NCBI RefSeq assembly: GCF_023283895.1
Contig: NZ_JAKILB010000012.1
Span: 1-64,000, forward strand
Length of the DNA stretch: 64,000 nt
Source: Shewanella pneumatophori
Lineage (GTDB): Bacteria > Pseudomonadota > Gammaproteobacteria > Enterobacterales > Shewanellaceae
Direction of reading: 5' to 3'
Shown: positions 7,616 to 17,498 of the stretch, one piece after another
Layout: each line of letters starts with the position of its first letter
How positions within the stretch are numbered: position 1 is the stretch's first letter
Made by a program: the position numbers and the translations under genes
The notes under the pieces: generated by a model
The model's database searches: none
What the model saw: the letters and a program-made list of their open reading frames with translations, nothing else
What the model was told of the DNA's origin: nothing

Positions 7616-7705
7616 ATGAACACATCTTATTTTGTCTACTCAAGGGCCGCTTATGCCTATTGTAATGAGCGTGTTTTAACGCTGACAGGGGAACACCATG
7701 ATTAG
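7616..7705 (+). CDS. Possible 29-aa small ORF between adaptor and pump genes
   Basis: ATG 7616 follows AGGAG (7604-7608) at normal spacing and opens a 29-codon frame (MNTSYFVYSRAAYAYCNERV...) that ends at TAG 7703-7705. It overlaps the start of the pump gene at 7698 by eight bases. The arrangement suits translational coupling, with ribosomes ending the small ORF and restarting on the pump. The peptide has no recognisable family and no obvious membrane helix. It may be only a coupling leader. Confidence 0.4.
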   Translation: MNTSYFVYSRAAYAYCNERVLTLTGEHHD

Positions 7706-10700
7706 TGATTTTTTTATTAACAGGCCCAAGTTTGCCTTTGTTATTTCAACCGTATTAACCCTTGTTGGTTTAATTTCTATTCCTGTGCTGTCGGTAGCTG
7801 AATTTCCTGAAATAGCGCCGCCTCAAGTGAGTGTATCGACCAGCTACTCTGGTGCCAGTGCCGATATTGTAAAAGACACTATTGCCCAGCCGTTAGAAGC
7901 CGAAGTTAACGGTGTTGAAGGCATGCTCTACATGGAGTCTAAAAGTGCTAACGACGGCAGTTACTCGCTCAATGTGACTTTTGAGGTGGGCACCGACGCC
8001 GATATGGCACAGGTTAAAGTGCAAAACCGGGTGCAGCAGGCGATGCCTCGATTGCCTGAAGAGGTGAAACGCCAAGGGGTTAAAGTAGAAAAGCAAAGCC
8101 CTAATATGTTGATGGTGGTTAACCTTGTTTCGCCAAATGAAACCTTTGATTCGCTGTTTATTACTAACTATGCCGGACTCAATGTAAAAGATGCATTGGC
8201 GCGCCAATATGGTGTGTCTAAAGTGCAGGTTATTGGTGCGCTCGATTACGCCATGCGTATTTGGCTCGACCCAGACAAAATGGCCAGCCTTGGCGTAACG
8301 GCTACCGATGTGATTGCCGCCTTGCAAGAGCAAAATATTCAGGTTGCTGCTGGTCGTATTGGTGCTGCGCCTGTGGATCCCGATCAGCAATTTCAATATA
8401 CCCTACAAACTAAAGGCCGCCTTAAAGATCCGCAAGAGTTTCATGATGTGATGATCCGCGCCAATAACGACGGTTCTAAAGTGGTGGTGGGCGATGTAGC
8501 TCGAGTAGAGCTGGGCTCACAAACCTATGATGCGCAGGGTAAATTAAATAATAAACCATCGGCAATTATTGCAATTTATCAGTCGCCTGATGCCAATGCG
8601 CTAGATGTAGGACAAGCGATTAAAGCTGAGATGGAAAAGCTTTCAGAGCGCTTCCCTAACGATTTAGAATATGAAGTGCTGTACGACACAACAGAGTTTG
8701 TTGAAACCTCTATTGAAGAGGTAGTGCAAACCCTGTTTATCTCAATCGCACTGGTTGTATTTGTGGTGTTTATCTTCTTACAAGATGCGCGCTCAACCTT
8801 AGTTCCGGGTATTGCTATTCCGGTTTCACTTATCGGTACATTCGCCTTTTTGCTCGCCTTTGGTATGAGCATCAATACGGTTTCTTTATTCGCGCTTATT
8901 TTGGCGATTGGTATTGTGGTGGACGACGCTATCGTGGTGGTCGAGAACGTCACTCGCTTAATGCAAGATGAGGGCTTATCACCTAAAGAAGCCACATCTA
9001 AAGCGATGAAAGAGGTGACGGGGCCGATTATTGCTACAACATTAGTATTGTTAGCGGTATTTGCGCCAACAGCTGTTATGCCGGGGATCACCGGCCAAAT
9101 GTACGCACAGTTCTCGGTCACTATCTGTATATCTGTATTAATCTCATCGATTAACGCATTGACCTTAAGCCCTGCGTTATGTGCTTCATTGCTGCGCCCG
9201 CCTAAGACGCACACTAAAGGCTTTCATGCTGCCTTTAACCGCAATTTCGAGCGCTTTACGGGTAAGTATATGAAGTTGGTGTCTTCACTGACTCGCAAGT
9301 TGGTATTGGTTGGTGTGGTTTATGGCTGCTTGATCTTGCTAACAGGCGGCGTGGCTAAAATCTTGCCTTCTGGCTTTGTGCCGATGGAAGATAAGAAAGC
9401 CTTCATGGTTGATATTCAGCTACCCGATGGTGCATCACTAAACCGTACTGAAGATGTGATGCGTGACTTAGTTGAGCTAACGCTAGCAGAGCCGGGCGTT
9501 GAGAATGTGATCCACGCCAGTGGCTTTAGTATTCTTACCGGCTCTGTTTCATCCAACGGTGGTTTGATGATTGTGACGCTATCCACTTGGAGTGAGCGTG
9601 AATCACCAGATATGGTTGAATCGGCTATCGTGGCAAAACTGCAGGCTAAATACGCTGCGAACCCATCAGTTAAAGCTATGGCATTCTCTCTGCCACCTAT
9701 TCCTGGGGTTGGTAGCGTGGGTGGCTTTGAGTTTGTGCTGCAAGATACCCAAGGGAGAAGTCCACAAGAGCTAGCATCGGTTATGCGCGCCTTAATTATG
9801 AAAGCCAATGAGCAACCTGAAATTGCCATGGCGTTTAGTAACTTCCGCGCCGATGTGCCGCAAATGTTTGTTGATGTTGATAGAGATAAAGCCAAAGCGC
9901 TTGGTATATCCTTAAATGAAATCTTCTCGACGATGCAAACCATGCTCGGCTCTATGTACGTTAACGACTTTAACCGCTTTGGTAAGGTGTTTAGGGTTAT
10001 TTTGCAAGCGGAAGGCGACTTTAGAGATTCTGACCAAGATATTTCTCGATTCTATGTGCGCTCCAATACCGGTGAGATGGTGCCGCTCAGCACCCTAGTG
10101 ACTGTTACGCCGATATTAGGCCCGGATGTGATGAACAACTACAACATGTTCAGCTCAACCACCATTAACGGTTTCCCTGCGCCTGGCTACAGCTCGGGTG
10201 ACTCGATTACTGCGATGGAACGTGCAGCGAATGAGTCATTGCCTGCGGGATATACCTTTGAGTGGACGGGGCAAACCTATCAAGAAATTAAAGCAGGTAA
10301 CCTTGCGCCGCTTATTTTCTCGTTAGCGTTAGTGTTTACTTACTTATTCCTAGTGGCTCAGTATGAGAGTTGGACCATTCCGTTTGCGGTTATTTTGGCA
10401 GTGCCGATTGCGGTATTAGGGGCATTCCTTAATATCTTGCTGGTGGGGTCAGATCTTAACTTGTACGCGCAAATTGGTCTGGTGCTACTTATTGGCCTTG
10501 CCTGTAAGAACGCGATTTTGATTGTTGAGTTTGCTAAGCAGCTTAGAGAAGAGGGCAAAAGCATTATTGAAGCCGGTGAGACTGCTGCAAGACTGCGTTT
10601 TCGTGCGGTATTAATGACGGCGTTCTCTTTCTTACTCGGCGTATTACCTTTAGTTGTGGCATCGGGTGCGGGTGCAGGTAGTCGCCGCGCCTTAGGTTAT

Positions 10701-10832
10701 TCGGTATTTGGTGGTATGTTAGCGGCCACTATCGTTGGTACCATATTAGTGCCAGTATTTTATGTGATTATGCAAAAAATGCGTGAGAAAGCGAAAGGCA
10801 ACAAGCCTGAGTTGGAAACAAAGCAAGCATAG
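7698..10832 (+). CDS. RND multidrug efflux inner-membrane pump (AcrB/HAE1 type)
   Basis: The 1044-aa proton-driven transporter forms trimers and works with the adaptor encoded just upstream. It starts with the typical MISDFFINRPKFAFVIS. The first periplasmic loop contains VEFPEI-like AEFPEIAPPQVSVST. TM4 carries the proton-relay Asp pair in GIVVDDAIVVVENV. The second half repeats the architecture, with the C-terminal block LIFSLALVFTYLFLVAQYES and GLACKNAILIVEFAKQLREEG. Length is standard for the family. Substrates cannot be read from sequence. The gene ends without a gap into remnant coding sequence of another gene, and terminator-like hairpins follow at 11009 and 11180. Confidence 0.95.
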   Translation: MISDFFINRPKFAFVISTVLTLVGLISIPVLSVAEFPEIAPPQVSVSTSYSGASADIVKDTIAQPLEAEVNGVEGMLYMESKSANDGSYSLNVTFEVGTDADMAQVKVQNRVQQAMPRLPEEVKRQGVKVEKQSPNMLMVVNLVSPNETFDSLFITNYAGLNVKDALARQYGVSKVQVIGALDYAMRIWLDPDKMASLGVTATDVIAALQEQNIQVAAGRIGAAPVDPDQQFQYTLQTKGRLKDPQEFHDVMIRANNDGSKVVVGDVARVELGSQTYDAQGKLNNKPSAIIAIYQSPDANALDVGQAIKAEMEKLSERFPNDLEYEVLYDTTEFVETSIEEVVQTLFISIALVVFVVFIFLQDARSTLVPGIAIPVSLIGTFAFLLAFGMSINTVSLFALILAIGIVVDDAIVVVENVTRLMQDEGLSPKEATSKAMKEVTGPIIATTLVLLAVFAPTAVMPGITGQMYAQFSVTICISVLISSINALTLSPALCASLLRPPKTHTKGFHAAFNRNFERFTGKYMKLVSSLTRKLVLVGVVYGCLILLTGGVAKILPSGFVPMEDKKAFMVDIQLPDGASLNRTEDVMRDLVELTLAEPGVENVIHASGFSILTGSVSSNGGLMIVTLSTWSERESPDMVESAIVAKLQAKYAANPSVKAMAFSLPPIPGVGSVGGFEFVLQDTQGRSPQELASVMRALIMKANEQPEIAMAFSNFRADVPQMFVDVDRDKAKALGISLNEIFSTMQTMLGSMYVNDFNRFGKVFRVILQAEGDFRDSDQDISRFYVRSNTGEMVPLSTLVTVTPILGPDVMNNYNMFSSTTINGFPAPGYSSGDSITAMERAANESLPAGYTFEWTGQTYQEIKAGNLAPLIFSLALVFTYLFLVAQYESWTIPFAVILAVPIAVLGAFLNILLVGSDLNLYAQIGLVLLIGLACKNAILIVEFAKQLREEGKSIIEAGETAARLRFRAVLMTAFSFLLGVLPLVVASGAGAGSRRALGYSVFGGMLAATIVGTILVPVFYVIMQKMREKAKGNKPELETKQA

Positions 10833-11047
10833 GCGCTAATACTGAGAGCGATAATACTGTTAACTCCGATGAATATCAGATCAATGGAGTAAAGGCTAAA
10901 TGTATTCATTGCGGCCATAGTCATTTTGAATTGGGAAGCGCTCAATTAAACACGGCAGGTATGACTCTTCTCAATTTAGATTGGGCAAATGATAGCGCCA
11001 GAAAGAAGAAACCCACTCCGAGGAGTGGGTTTCAAAGCTTGCTTTAA
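10811..11047 (+). pseudogene. Remnant of a small zinc-ribbon-type protein gene
   Basis: An open frame from 10811 to the TAA at 11045-11047 overlaps the end of the pump gene. It has no ATG, GTG or TTG before its coding-like core. The core reads YQINGVKAKCIHCGHSHFEL and then GSAQLNTAGMTLLNLDWAND. It resembles small gammaproteobacterial zinc-ribbon proteins with a first CxxC, a LNTAxMT block and a second CxxCG near the C-terminus. Here the second Cys pair is missing: after NDSA the frame runs into the hairpin at 11009-11032. The gene therefore looks cut at both ends. The family resemblance comes from memory of such proteins and needs a search. Confidence 0.5.
11009..11032. terminator. Hairpin after the RND operon
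   Basis: AAACCCACTCC (11009-11019) and GGAGTGGGTTT (11022-11032) form an 11-bp perfect stem with a two-base loop, so in practice some terminal pairs open. No long T-tract follows on the plus strand, so it may be a weak terminator or a transcript-end stabiliser. Confidence 0.5.
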
Positions 11048-11179
11048 CTTTTGCAGGGAAAAAGCGAACTTCTCAATTATACCAAATATGTATCCCTTTG
11101 TATCGCCATTAGCAGGATAAAATAGCGCCAAAGAGTCTAGGTAGTTGTTTTAATTGCAGTTAGTCATTAAGAAAGTGAC

Positions 11180-11209
11180 AAAAATGCTCGCCAATAGCCG
11201 AGCATTTTT
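11180..11209. terminator. Bidirectional terminator between RND operon and alcohol dehydrogenase
   Basis: The stem AAAAATGCTCG (11180-11190) / CGAGCATTTTT (11199-11209) has flanking A and T runs. It can stop transcripts arriving from the left and from the leftward gene at 11293. Confidence 0.85.
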
Positions 11210-11292
11210 TTAAGCTTTTTATAACTAGGCTACTTTATCTGCTGGCAGCCTAGTTAAGGCTCTGGGTTTAAGCGCTGGGTTAAAGCTTAGGG

Positions 11293-12441
11293 TTAAAGCG
11301 CATTAGTAAAGATTTGGCAGATCTCTTCGTGAGTTGCTTGCTTAGGGTTAGTAAAACCACAAGCATCTTTAAGTGCATTATCCGCAAGAGTTGGGATATC
11401 TTCTGCTTTTACGCCTAGTTCAGTTAGGTTAGCAGGGATATTGACCGCAACAGATAGCTGCTTTATCGCCTCAATTGCTGCTTGTGCACCTTGCTCGTCT
11501 GTAAGCGCTATTACATCAACACCCATAGCTTTTGCCACATCTTTTAGGCGGCCTGGCACAACTTGCGCGTTGTAAGCTTGTACGTGTGGCAGCAATAGTG
11601 CGTTACAAACACCGTGTGGTAGGTCATAGAAGCCACCAAGTTGATGCGCCATAGCATGTACATAACCAAGGCTTGCGTTGTTAAATGCCATACCCGCTAG
11701 GAACTGGGCGTATGCCATTTGGTCACGAGCTTCAATGCTTTGGCCATTATCAACAGCTTCTACCAAGTTACCTTTAATTAGCTCAATGGCTTTAATTGCA
11801 CATGCATCGGTAATTGGGTTGGCAGCGATAGAAACATAAGCTTCAACTGCGTGGGTGAGCGCGTCCATACCGGTAGCTGCAGTTAGCCCAGCAGGCTTGA
11901 GGAGCATAAGCTCAGGATCGTTGACTGATAGAATTGGCGTGGTGTTCTTATCTACAATGGCCATTTTGATGTGACGTTCTTCATCGGTAATGATGCAAAA
12001 ACGGGTCATCTCACTTGCAGTACCTGCAGTGGTGTTGATTGCCACTAGTGGCAGCTGTGGTTTAGTTGAAACATCTAAACCTTCGTAATCTTTAATGCTG
12101 CCGCCATTGGTCGCTACAAGGGCAATACCTTTAGCGCAATCATGAGGTGAACCACCACCTAGAGAAATCACAAAGTCACAATTGTTGCGGGTTAAAATTT
12201 CAAGGCCCGCTTCAACATTACCGACCGTTGGGTTAGGTTGCACCCCATCAAAGACTACGGCGTTAATTTCGTTGCTAGCTAACTTATCTACGACTTGAGC
12301 GACAAGGCCAATATCAACTAGAGGTTTATCTGTAACAATTAGCGCATTTTTAAAGCCAAGAGACTTAATGTCACCAATAGCTTCTGTAACAGCATTTTGT
12401 CCTAAGATATTGACAGATGGGATAAAAAATTTAGCAGCCAT
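11293..12441 (-). CDS. Iron-containing alcohol dehydrogenase (YiaY/AdhB-like)
   Basis: The 382-aa group III alcohol dehydrogenase interconverts primary alcohols and aldehydes using NAD(H). The nucleotide site is GGGSPHDCAK near residue 100. The iron ligands lie in MDALTHAVEAY near residue 195 and in HAMAHQLGGFYDLPHG near residue 265 (Asp, His, His, His). Length and sequence agree with E. coli YiaY (383 aa). I place the start at ATG 12441 (MAAKFF), because AGGTG lies seven bases before it; an upstream in-frame GTG at 12450 overlaps that ribosome binding site. The gene is monocistronic. Ethanol is the likely but unproven substrate. Confidence 0.93.
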   Translation of the reverse strand: MAAKFFIPSVNILGQNAVTEAIGDIKSLGFKNALIVTDKPLVDIGLVAQVVDKLASNEINAVVFDGVQPNPTVGNVEAGLEILTRNNCDFVISLGGGSPHDCAKGIALVATNGGSIKDYEGLDVSTKPQLPLVAINTTAGTASEMTRFCIITDEERHIKMAIVDKNTTPILSVNDPELMLLKPAGLTAATGMDALTHAVEAYVSIAANPITDACAIKAIELIKGNLVEAVDNGQSIEARDQMAYAQFLAGMAFNNASLGYVHAMAHQLGGFYDLPHGVCNALLLPHVQAYNAQVVPGRLKDVAKAMGVDVIALTDEQGAQAAIEAIKQLSVAVNIPANLTELGVKAEDIPTLADNALKDACGFTNPKQATHEEICQIFTNAL

Positions 12442-12949
12442 AAGAATCACCTATTACGCTTAATGTTAAAAGTTGTTATCTTTTCTGGTAATTAAAGTAC
12501 CAATACTGCGACTTTAAAGGTGTGATCTAGCTCAAGAAAAACACCGACTTAGCTAAATATAGAGCGAAAGTTGGATCTGTATTACTAATTCTGTAATTTT
12601 ATGACATAAACAAGGTGTTTTTAGCTGCCCGCACTGTTTTGGTTAGTTAAATAGTGAAATAAACTAATAAATTAGCTGTTAACTAGCACTAAGTAATGAG
12701 TTTATTCGTCAATGTAAATTCTGATGCACTACCATGGGTTTAGTTTGCGCTAATTTAGTGCAATAAGTTGTTGTTTTTACTTTACCGTTTTAAACGCTTG
12801 GTAATTTTCTGATCCACTTACCCTATTGATTTTAAAGGTTTAAAATATTTAATAATTCTGAAATAAAACTGTCTCCATATTGTTATTTGTAATTGGCATG
12901 GTAACTGCTCTATTCAGGGCTGGAATAGCCAAGTGCAAGGGTGACGGAT
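12442..12949. other. Intergenic region upstream of the glycogen operon
   Basis: This AT-rich, gene-free stretch separates two divergent genes. It must hold the promoters of the dehydrogenase and of malQ, but no -35/-10 pair is good enough to name. Confidence 0.4.
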
Positions 12950-15187
12950 ATGGGATTAGATAAGTTACTGTATTTGCAAGGCGTTGCCATTGAGTTTAAT
13001 GATTGCAATGGTGAGTATGTTCGTATCTCCGACGCTGACAGGTTAGGAGTACTAACCTGCATGTTAACCAAAGTTGATGCAAGCCAGTCCGACTGTTTAA
13101 GTACTGCTACCGAGTTATTACTGTCTGAAGAATCCATTGCTAAACGCAATTTTCAGCTTGATGCCAAGCCATGGACTCAAGCACTGCCTCCGTTTCAGCA
13201 TTGTGATATCGAGCAGTTAACCCTTAGTTTTTATCTCCCCGACAATTTTCAGCAGCAAGTTGAGATTAAGCTGCAGCTTGAAAGCGGCGAGTGCTATCAG
13301 TTTGCTATTAATGCAAGTCATCATTTCCAGTGTCGAGTCGTGGGTGATTATCGAATTGATGCTCAAGTCTATCTGCACTATCAATTGCAGATCTCTACCG
13401 ACGTTTGTGGCTCAGAGTTGCCGCATATTGGCTTTGGTTATCATCAAGTATCAATCAGTGGTTATAGCAAAGAAGACGCCGATAAACAGATAAGCGCAAC
13501 TTGGTTGGTTGCACCTACTAAAACCTATCAAAGAGGGCTCACAACTCAGCAAGCCACTAAAGAGTGGGGGATAAGCGTACAGCTTTATAGTTTGCGCAGT
13601 GAAAACCAATGGGGAATAGGTGACTTTGGTGACTTGCTGCAATTAATTGATTTAGCTGCCAGTCAAAAAGCGGCGTTTATCTTATTAAATCCATTACATG
13701 CGCTCAATATCAGTACCCCTGAGGAAGCTAGCCCCTATAGCCCAGATGACAGACGACGGCTAAATCCGCTGTATATCAATATAGAGCAAGTCGCCGAGTT
13801 TAATGACATTGACCAGCCGAAGTTACTTAGCCGTTTATCGCAGTTTGACGGCATTTTATCTCAGCTTGAAAATAGTGATTTAGAGACGATAGATTCATTA
13901 TCAGCACTCAAACACCTCCTCAATCAATCAGATTGGTTAAATTACACTGAGGTTAGCTTTTGTAAGTACCATGTGTTGCAACTGCTCTATGAACAATTTT
14001 GCTTAAAGCAACTCAATTGCAATAGCCAAAGGGCACAGCAGTTTAAAGACTTTGTAGCTGAGCAAGGGCAACCGCTGACTCAGTTTTGCCTGCAGCAAGT
14101 AAAAGCTAGCGCCAATTTAGACGGTTTTGATAATCCTGCCGCTGAGTTTTTTGCTTATTTGCAGTTTGTTGCCGAGCAGCAATTAGCAAAGTGCCAACTG
14201 CATGCAAAGCAACAACAGATGTCGATTGGTTTAGTGCGAGATCTTGCTGTTGGTGTATCTGCTAGCGGCAGTGAAGTGACAAGTCATCCAGAGCTGTTTT
14301 GCACCCATGCAAGTATCGGCGCACCGCCAGATAGATTTGCACCACAAGGTCAAAACTGGGGCTTAGTGCCACTTGACCCCATAGCCCTCAAACAAAATAG
14401 CTACCAGTTTTTTATCAATTTACTTAGACGCAATATGCAGTCCTGCGGGGCGCTGCGTATTGATCATGTTATGTCGCTTTTACGCCTTTGGTGGTGGCCG
14501 AATAATTCTGAGTTGGGTGGCGGCGCTTATGTTTATTATCCGCTTGATAGTTTGATGGCCATTTTATGCATTGAAAGCCAGCGTGCACGCTGCCGAGTTA
14601 TTGGCGAAGATCTTGGCATTATACCAACTGAAATCATTACTTGCCTCGAGTCTGCCGGAGTGCTGTCGAATCAGTTGTTTTACTTCAATAAGCAGCAACA
14701 GCAGTTCACCGCGCCAAAACAATACAAACAACATAGCTTAATGATGTTAGCCAATCATGACGTTCCTACACTTGCAGCTTGGTGGACGGGAGCGGATCTG
14801 ACTTTGCGCCGCAGCCTTGATCTTATTGCCGATGAGCAGGCGTTATCTCAGTTGCAGGCTGAGCGTGCTGACGACAAACAGCAGCTATTGGACCTTGTTA
14901 TTGCCCATAACCAACTTGATGCGACTAGCACTTTAGACAATGTTGATTATCAGGCCTTGTTGTCGGCATGGATCCAGGTATGTGCCACTGGTAAAGCCGA
15001 GTTATTTAGTGTGCAGCTTTGCGATCTAATTCAAGAGCGTTTAAGCGTGAATGTGCCGGGAACTTGGCACGAATACCCCAATTGGCAGCGACGCTTACCG
15101 AAAACGCTTACGCAAATCATCAATGACGATGAGGTTAAGTTGCTGATGCAGCAACTAGCTGCCAGCCGCGCAGAAGTAACAAATTAA
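12950..15187 (+). CDS. malQ: 4-alpha-glucanotransferase (amylomaltase)
   Basis: The 745-aa GH77 enzyme moves maltosyl and longer glucan units between malto-oligosaccharides. Seen are ASPYSPDDRRRLNPLYI, the nucleophile region LRIDHVMSLLRLWWW (Asp near residue 504), the acid/base GEDLGIIP (Glu near residue 552) and the third carboxylate in ANHDVPT (near residue 600). An N-terminal extension of about 180 residues precedes the barrel, as in E. coli MalQ. ATG 12950 has AAGGG eight bases upstream; an in-frame GTG at 12941 overlaps that SD and is less likely. It heads the glycogen operon, where it would recycle short glucans released by GlgP and GlgX. Confidence 0.95.
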   Translation: MGLDKLLYLQGVAIEFNDCNGEYVRISDADRLGVLTCMLTKVDASQSDCLSTATELLLSEESIAKRNFQLDAKPWTQALPPFQHCDIEQLTLSFYLPDNFQQQVEIKLQLESGECYQFAINASHHFQCRVVGDYRIDAQVYLHYQLQISTDVCGSELPHIGFGYHQVSISGYSKEDADKQISATWLVAPTKTYQRGLTTQQATKEWGISVQLYSLRSENQWGIGDFGDLLQLIDLAASQKAAFILLNPLHALNISTPEEASPYSPDDRRRLNPLYINIEQVAEFNDIDQPKLLSRLSQFDGILSQLENSDLETIDSLSALKHLLNQSDWLNYTEVSFCKYHVLQLLYEQFCLKQLNCNSQRAQQFKDFVAEQGQPLTQFCLQQVKASANLDGFDNPAAEFFAYLQFVAEQQLAKCQLHAKQQQMSIGLVRDLAVGVSASGSEVTSHPELFCTHASIGAPPDRFAPQGQNWGLVPLDPIALKQNSYQFFINLLRRNMQSCGALRIDHVMSLLRLWWWPNNSELGGGAYVYYPLDSLMAILCIESQRARCRVIGEDLGIIPTEIITCLESAGVLSNQLFYFNKQQQQFTAPKQYKQHSLMMLANHDVPTLAAWWTGADLTLRRSLDLIADEQALSQLQAERADDKQQLLDLVIAHNQLDATSTLDNVDYQALLSAWIQVCATGKAELFSVQLCDLIQERLSVNVPGTWHEYPNWQRRLPKTLTQIINDDEVKLLMQQLAASRAEVTN

Positions 15188-15254
15188 AATTTGGCGAGCG
15201 CTAGCAAAAATCGGCGCTCATAACACCATCACGGACTGATATGGATAAACTTTT

Positions 15255-17495
15255 ATGGACACGATAGCAATGACTCAAAATGCTCCGGAATTTCAAAACG
15301 GTGTCGATATAGCGCTGCTTAATAGTGAATATATTGATGTGTTTGGCCTACTTGGTATGCACTCGATTAATCAAGGGAAAGCGTTGAGTGTGCGCTGCTT
15401 TTTGCGCGGTGCACTTAAGGTCGATGTGATTTGTCATAAAACCGGTCGCAAAATTGCCAGTTTAGAGCAAAGTAATGAGCAAGGTTTATTCAGTGGCATT
15501 ATGGGTCGCCGAGTTAAACCTTTTCTATATAAGCTAAGGGTTGAATATCCATTAAGTCAGCAAGAGATTGTTGATCCATATCAGTTTGCAAGTCTGTTAT
15601 CTGAAGATGATACCTACCTGTTTAATGAAGGTCTGCAACTGCAGGCTTACCAGTTTTTAGGCGCTAATTGGCGCGAGACTCAAGGTGTTACAGGAGTGCA
15701 TTTTTGTGTGTGGGCGCCCAATGCTAAAAGGGTTTCGTTGCTAGGAGATTTTAACCATTGGGATGGCGCCGCCCATGTTATGCGTCAGCATTTGGCTAGT
15801 GGCTTATGGGAAATATTTTTACCTAATGCAGAGGCTAATCAGCACTATAAGTTTGAAATTATTACCGCGAATAATGAACGGTTAGAAAAGTCAGACCCTT
15901 ATGCTAAAGCGATGCAAGAGGCGCCGAGTAATGCTTCGCTGGTGCCTTATCCAAATGAATATCAATGGCAAGATAACAACTGGCTAAGTGCGCGTAAAAA
16001 AGTGCAGTGGCATCAAGCTCCCATGTCTATCTACGAAGTGCATTTAGCATCGTGGCGTCGCAAAGGTGATAACGGGGAGCAGTACTTAAATTATCAAGAT
16101 TTAATCGATCAATTAGTGCCTTATGTGGTCGAAATGGGCTTTACCCATCTGCAACTGATGCCGATTAGCGAGTACCCATTTGATGGCTCTTGGGGATATC
16201 AGCCTGTCGGTTTATACGCACCGAGTCATCGCTTTGGTGATGCGAATGGCCTTAAAGCCTTTATCGATGCTTGCCACCAAGCGGGCATCGCGGTGGTTTT
16301 AGATTGGGTAGCAGCGCATTTTCCTAAAGATCCTCATGGGCTTACTCAGTTTGACGGCAGTTGTTTATATGAGCATAACGATCCGCGCCAAGGGGAACAT
16401 CCTGATTGGGATACCTTGATCTACAACTATGGCCGTGGAGAAGTGCAAAGCTATTTGTTAAGTAATGCTCATTATTGGCTTAGTGAGTTTCATTTTGACG
16501 GCTTAAGGCTTGATGCCGTCTCTTCGATGCTTTATCTCGATTACAGTCGTGAACCGGGTCAATGGTTACCGAATCAGTATGGCGGCCGCGAAAACTTAGC
16601 AGCGATTAGCTTTTTACAAACGCTTAATCAGCATATGTACCAAGCTTTTCCTGGCGTTTGCATGATCGCCGAGGAGTCAACCGCTTGGCCGGGTGTGACC
16701 CATATGATTGGCGAGAATGAACAGCAGTCGTCACAAAGTCTTGGCTTTGGTTTTAAGTGGAATATGGGCTGGATGAATGACAGCTTAGGTTACCTTAAAC
16801 GCGACCCTATTTATCGAAGCCATCATCACCAAGAGCTGACTTTTAGCTTGGTGTATCAATATACAGAGCAATTTATCCTGTCTTTAAGCCATGATGAAGT
16901 GGTGCATGGTAAGGGCTCACTGCTACATAAAATACCTAATGATGATTGGCAGAAGTTTGCCACACTCAGAGCATATTACGGCTTTATGTGGGGACACCCA
17001 GGTAAGAAGTTACTGTTTATGGGTAATGAGTTTGCCCAGCGAGACGAGTGGAACCACAACAAGAGCTTAGATTGGCACTTACTGCAATATGCCCCCCATC
17101 AAGGCATGCAATTATGGCTGAAAGATCTCAATAAACTTTATCAGTCAACGCCTGAGCTTTGGCTAGCAGATGGCGAGCCATCAGGTTTTCAATGGTTAGA
17201 TTGCAATAATGATAAAGCCTGCGTTTTAAGCTTTATGCGCAAATCCACGGATAGCGATACACCGGTGATTTTCATTATTAATATGACGCCTGAGGTGCAT
17301 CAGGGGTTTCGTATCGGACTGCCAGATGGTGATGATTATATTGAGCTATTAAATAGCGATAGTGAAGCTTATGGTGGCAGCAATGTGGGCAATAGCGGCG
17401 TAATTTGCTCACAAAAGCAATCTTATCAAGGCTTTGATTACAGCGCAGAGATCACCGTCGCGCCGCTGTCTTGCCTAGTGCTGGGTAAAGGCTAA
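15255..17495 (+). CDS. glgB: 1,4-alpha-glucan branching enzyme
   Basis: The 746-aa GH13 enzyme makes alpha-1,6 branches in glycogen. Order of domains: N1 domain, then CBM48 (GVHFCVWAPNAKRVSLLGDFNHW, residues about 145-170, split), then the catalytic barrel, then an all-beta C-domain. Catalytic residues: Asp in DGLRLDAVSSM (about 419), Glu in MIAEEST (about 472), and Asp in LSHDEVVHGKG (about 545). Length fits the long (N1-containing) GlgB class. ATG 15255 lacks a strong SD; ATG 15270 in the same frame is an alternative. It follows malQ by 67 bases and glgX by 3, inside one operon. Confidence 0.96.
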   Translation: MDTIAMTQNAPEFQNGVDIALLNSEYIDVFGLLGMHSINQGKALSVRCFLRGALKVDVICHKTGRKIASLEQSNEQGLFSGIMGRRVKPFLYKLRVEYPLSQQEIVDPYQFASLLSEDDTYLFNEGLQLQAYQFLGANWRETQGVTGVHFCVWAPNAKRVSLLGDFNHWDGAAHVMRQHLASGLWEIFLPNAEANQHYKFEIITANNERLEKSDPYAKAMQEAPSNASLVPYPNEYQWQDNNWLSARKKVQWHQAPMSIYEVHLASWRRKGDNGEQYLNYQDLIDQLVPYVVEMGFTHLQLMPISEYPFDGSWGYQPVGLYAPSHRFGDANGLKAFIDACHQAGIAVVLDWVAAHFPKDPHGLTQFDGSCLYEHNDPRQGEHPDWDTLIYNYGRGEVQSYLLSNAHYWLSEFHFDGLRLDAVSSMLYLDYSREPGQWLPNQYGGRENLAAISFLQTLNQHMYQAFPGVCMIAEESTAWPGVTHMIGENEQQSSQSLGFGFKWNMGWMNDSLGYLKRDPIYRSHHHQELTFSLVYQYTEQFILSLSHDEVVHGKGSLLHKIPNDDWQKFATLRAYYGFMWGHPGKKLLFMGNEFAQRDEWNHNKSLDWHLLQYAPHQGMQLWLKDLNKLYQSTPELWLADGEPSGFQWLDCNNDKACVLSFMRKSTDSDTPVIFIINMTPEVHQGFRIGLPDGDDYIELLNSDSEAYGGSNVGNSGVICSQKQSYQGFDYSAEITVAPLSCLVLGKG

Positions 17496-17498
17496 CTA

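Noticed and set aside
7893..9943. Several long minus-strand open frames inside the RND pump gene
   Set aside because: They mirror the codon pattern of the real gene, lack ribosome binding sites and do not look like proteins.
15241..15267. Eight-codon ORF (MDKLLWTR) overlapping the glgB start
   Set aside because: No clear SD and no sign of an attenuator or coupling structure; likely chance.
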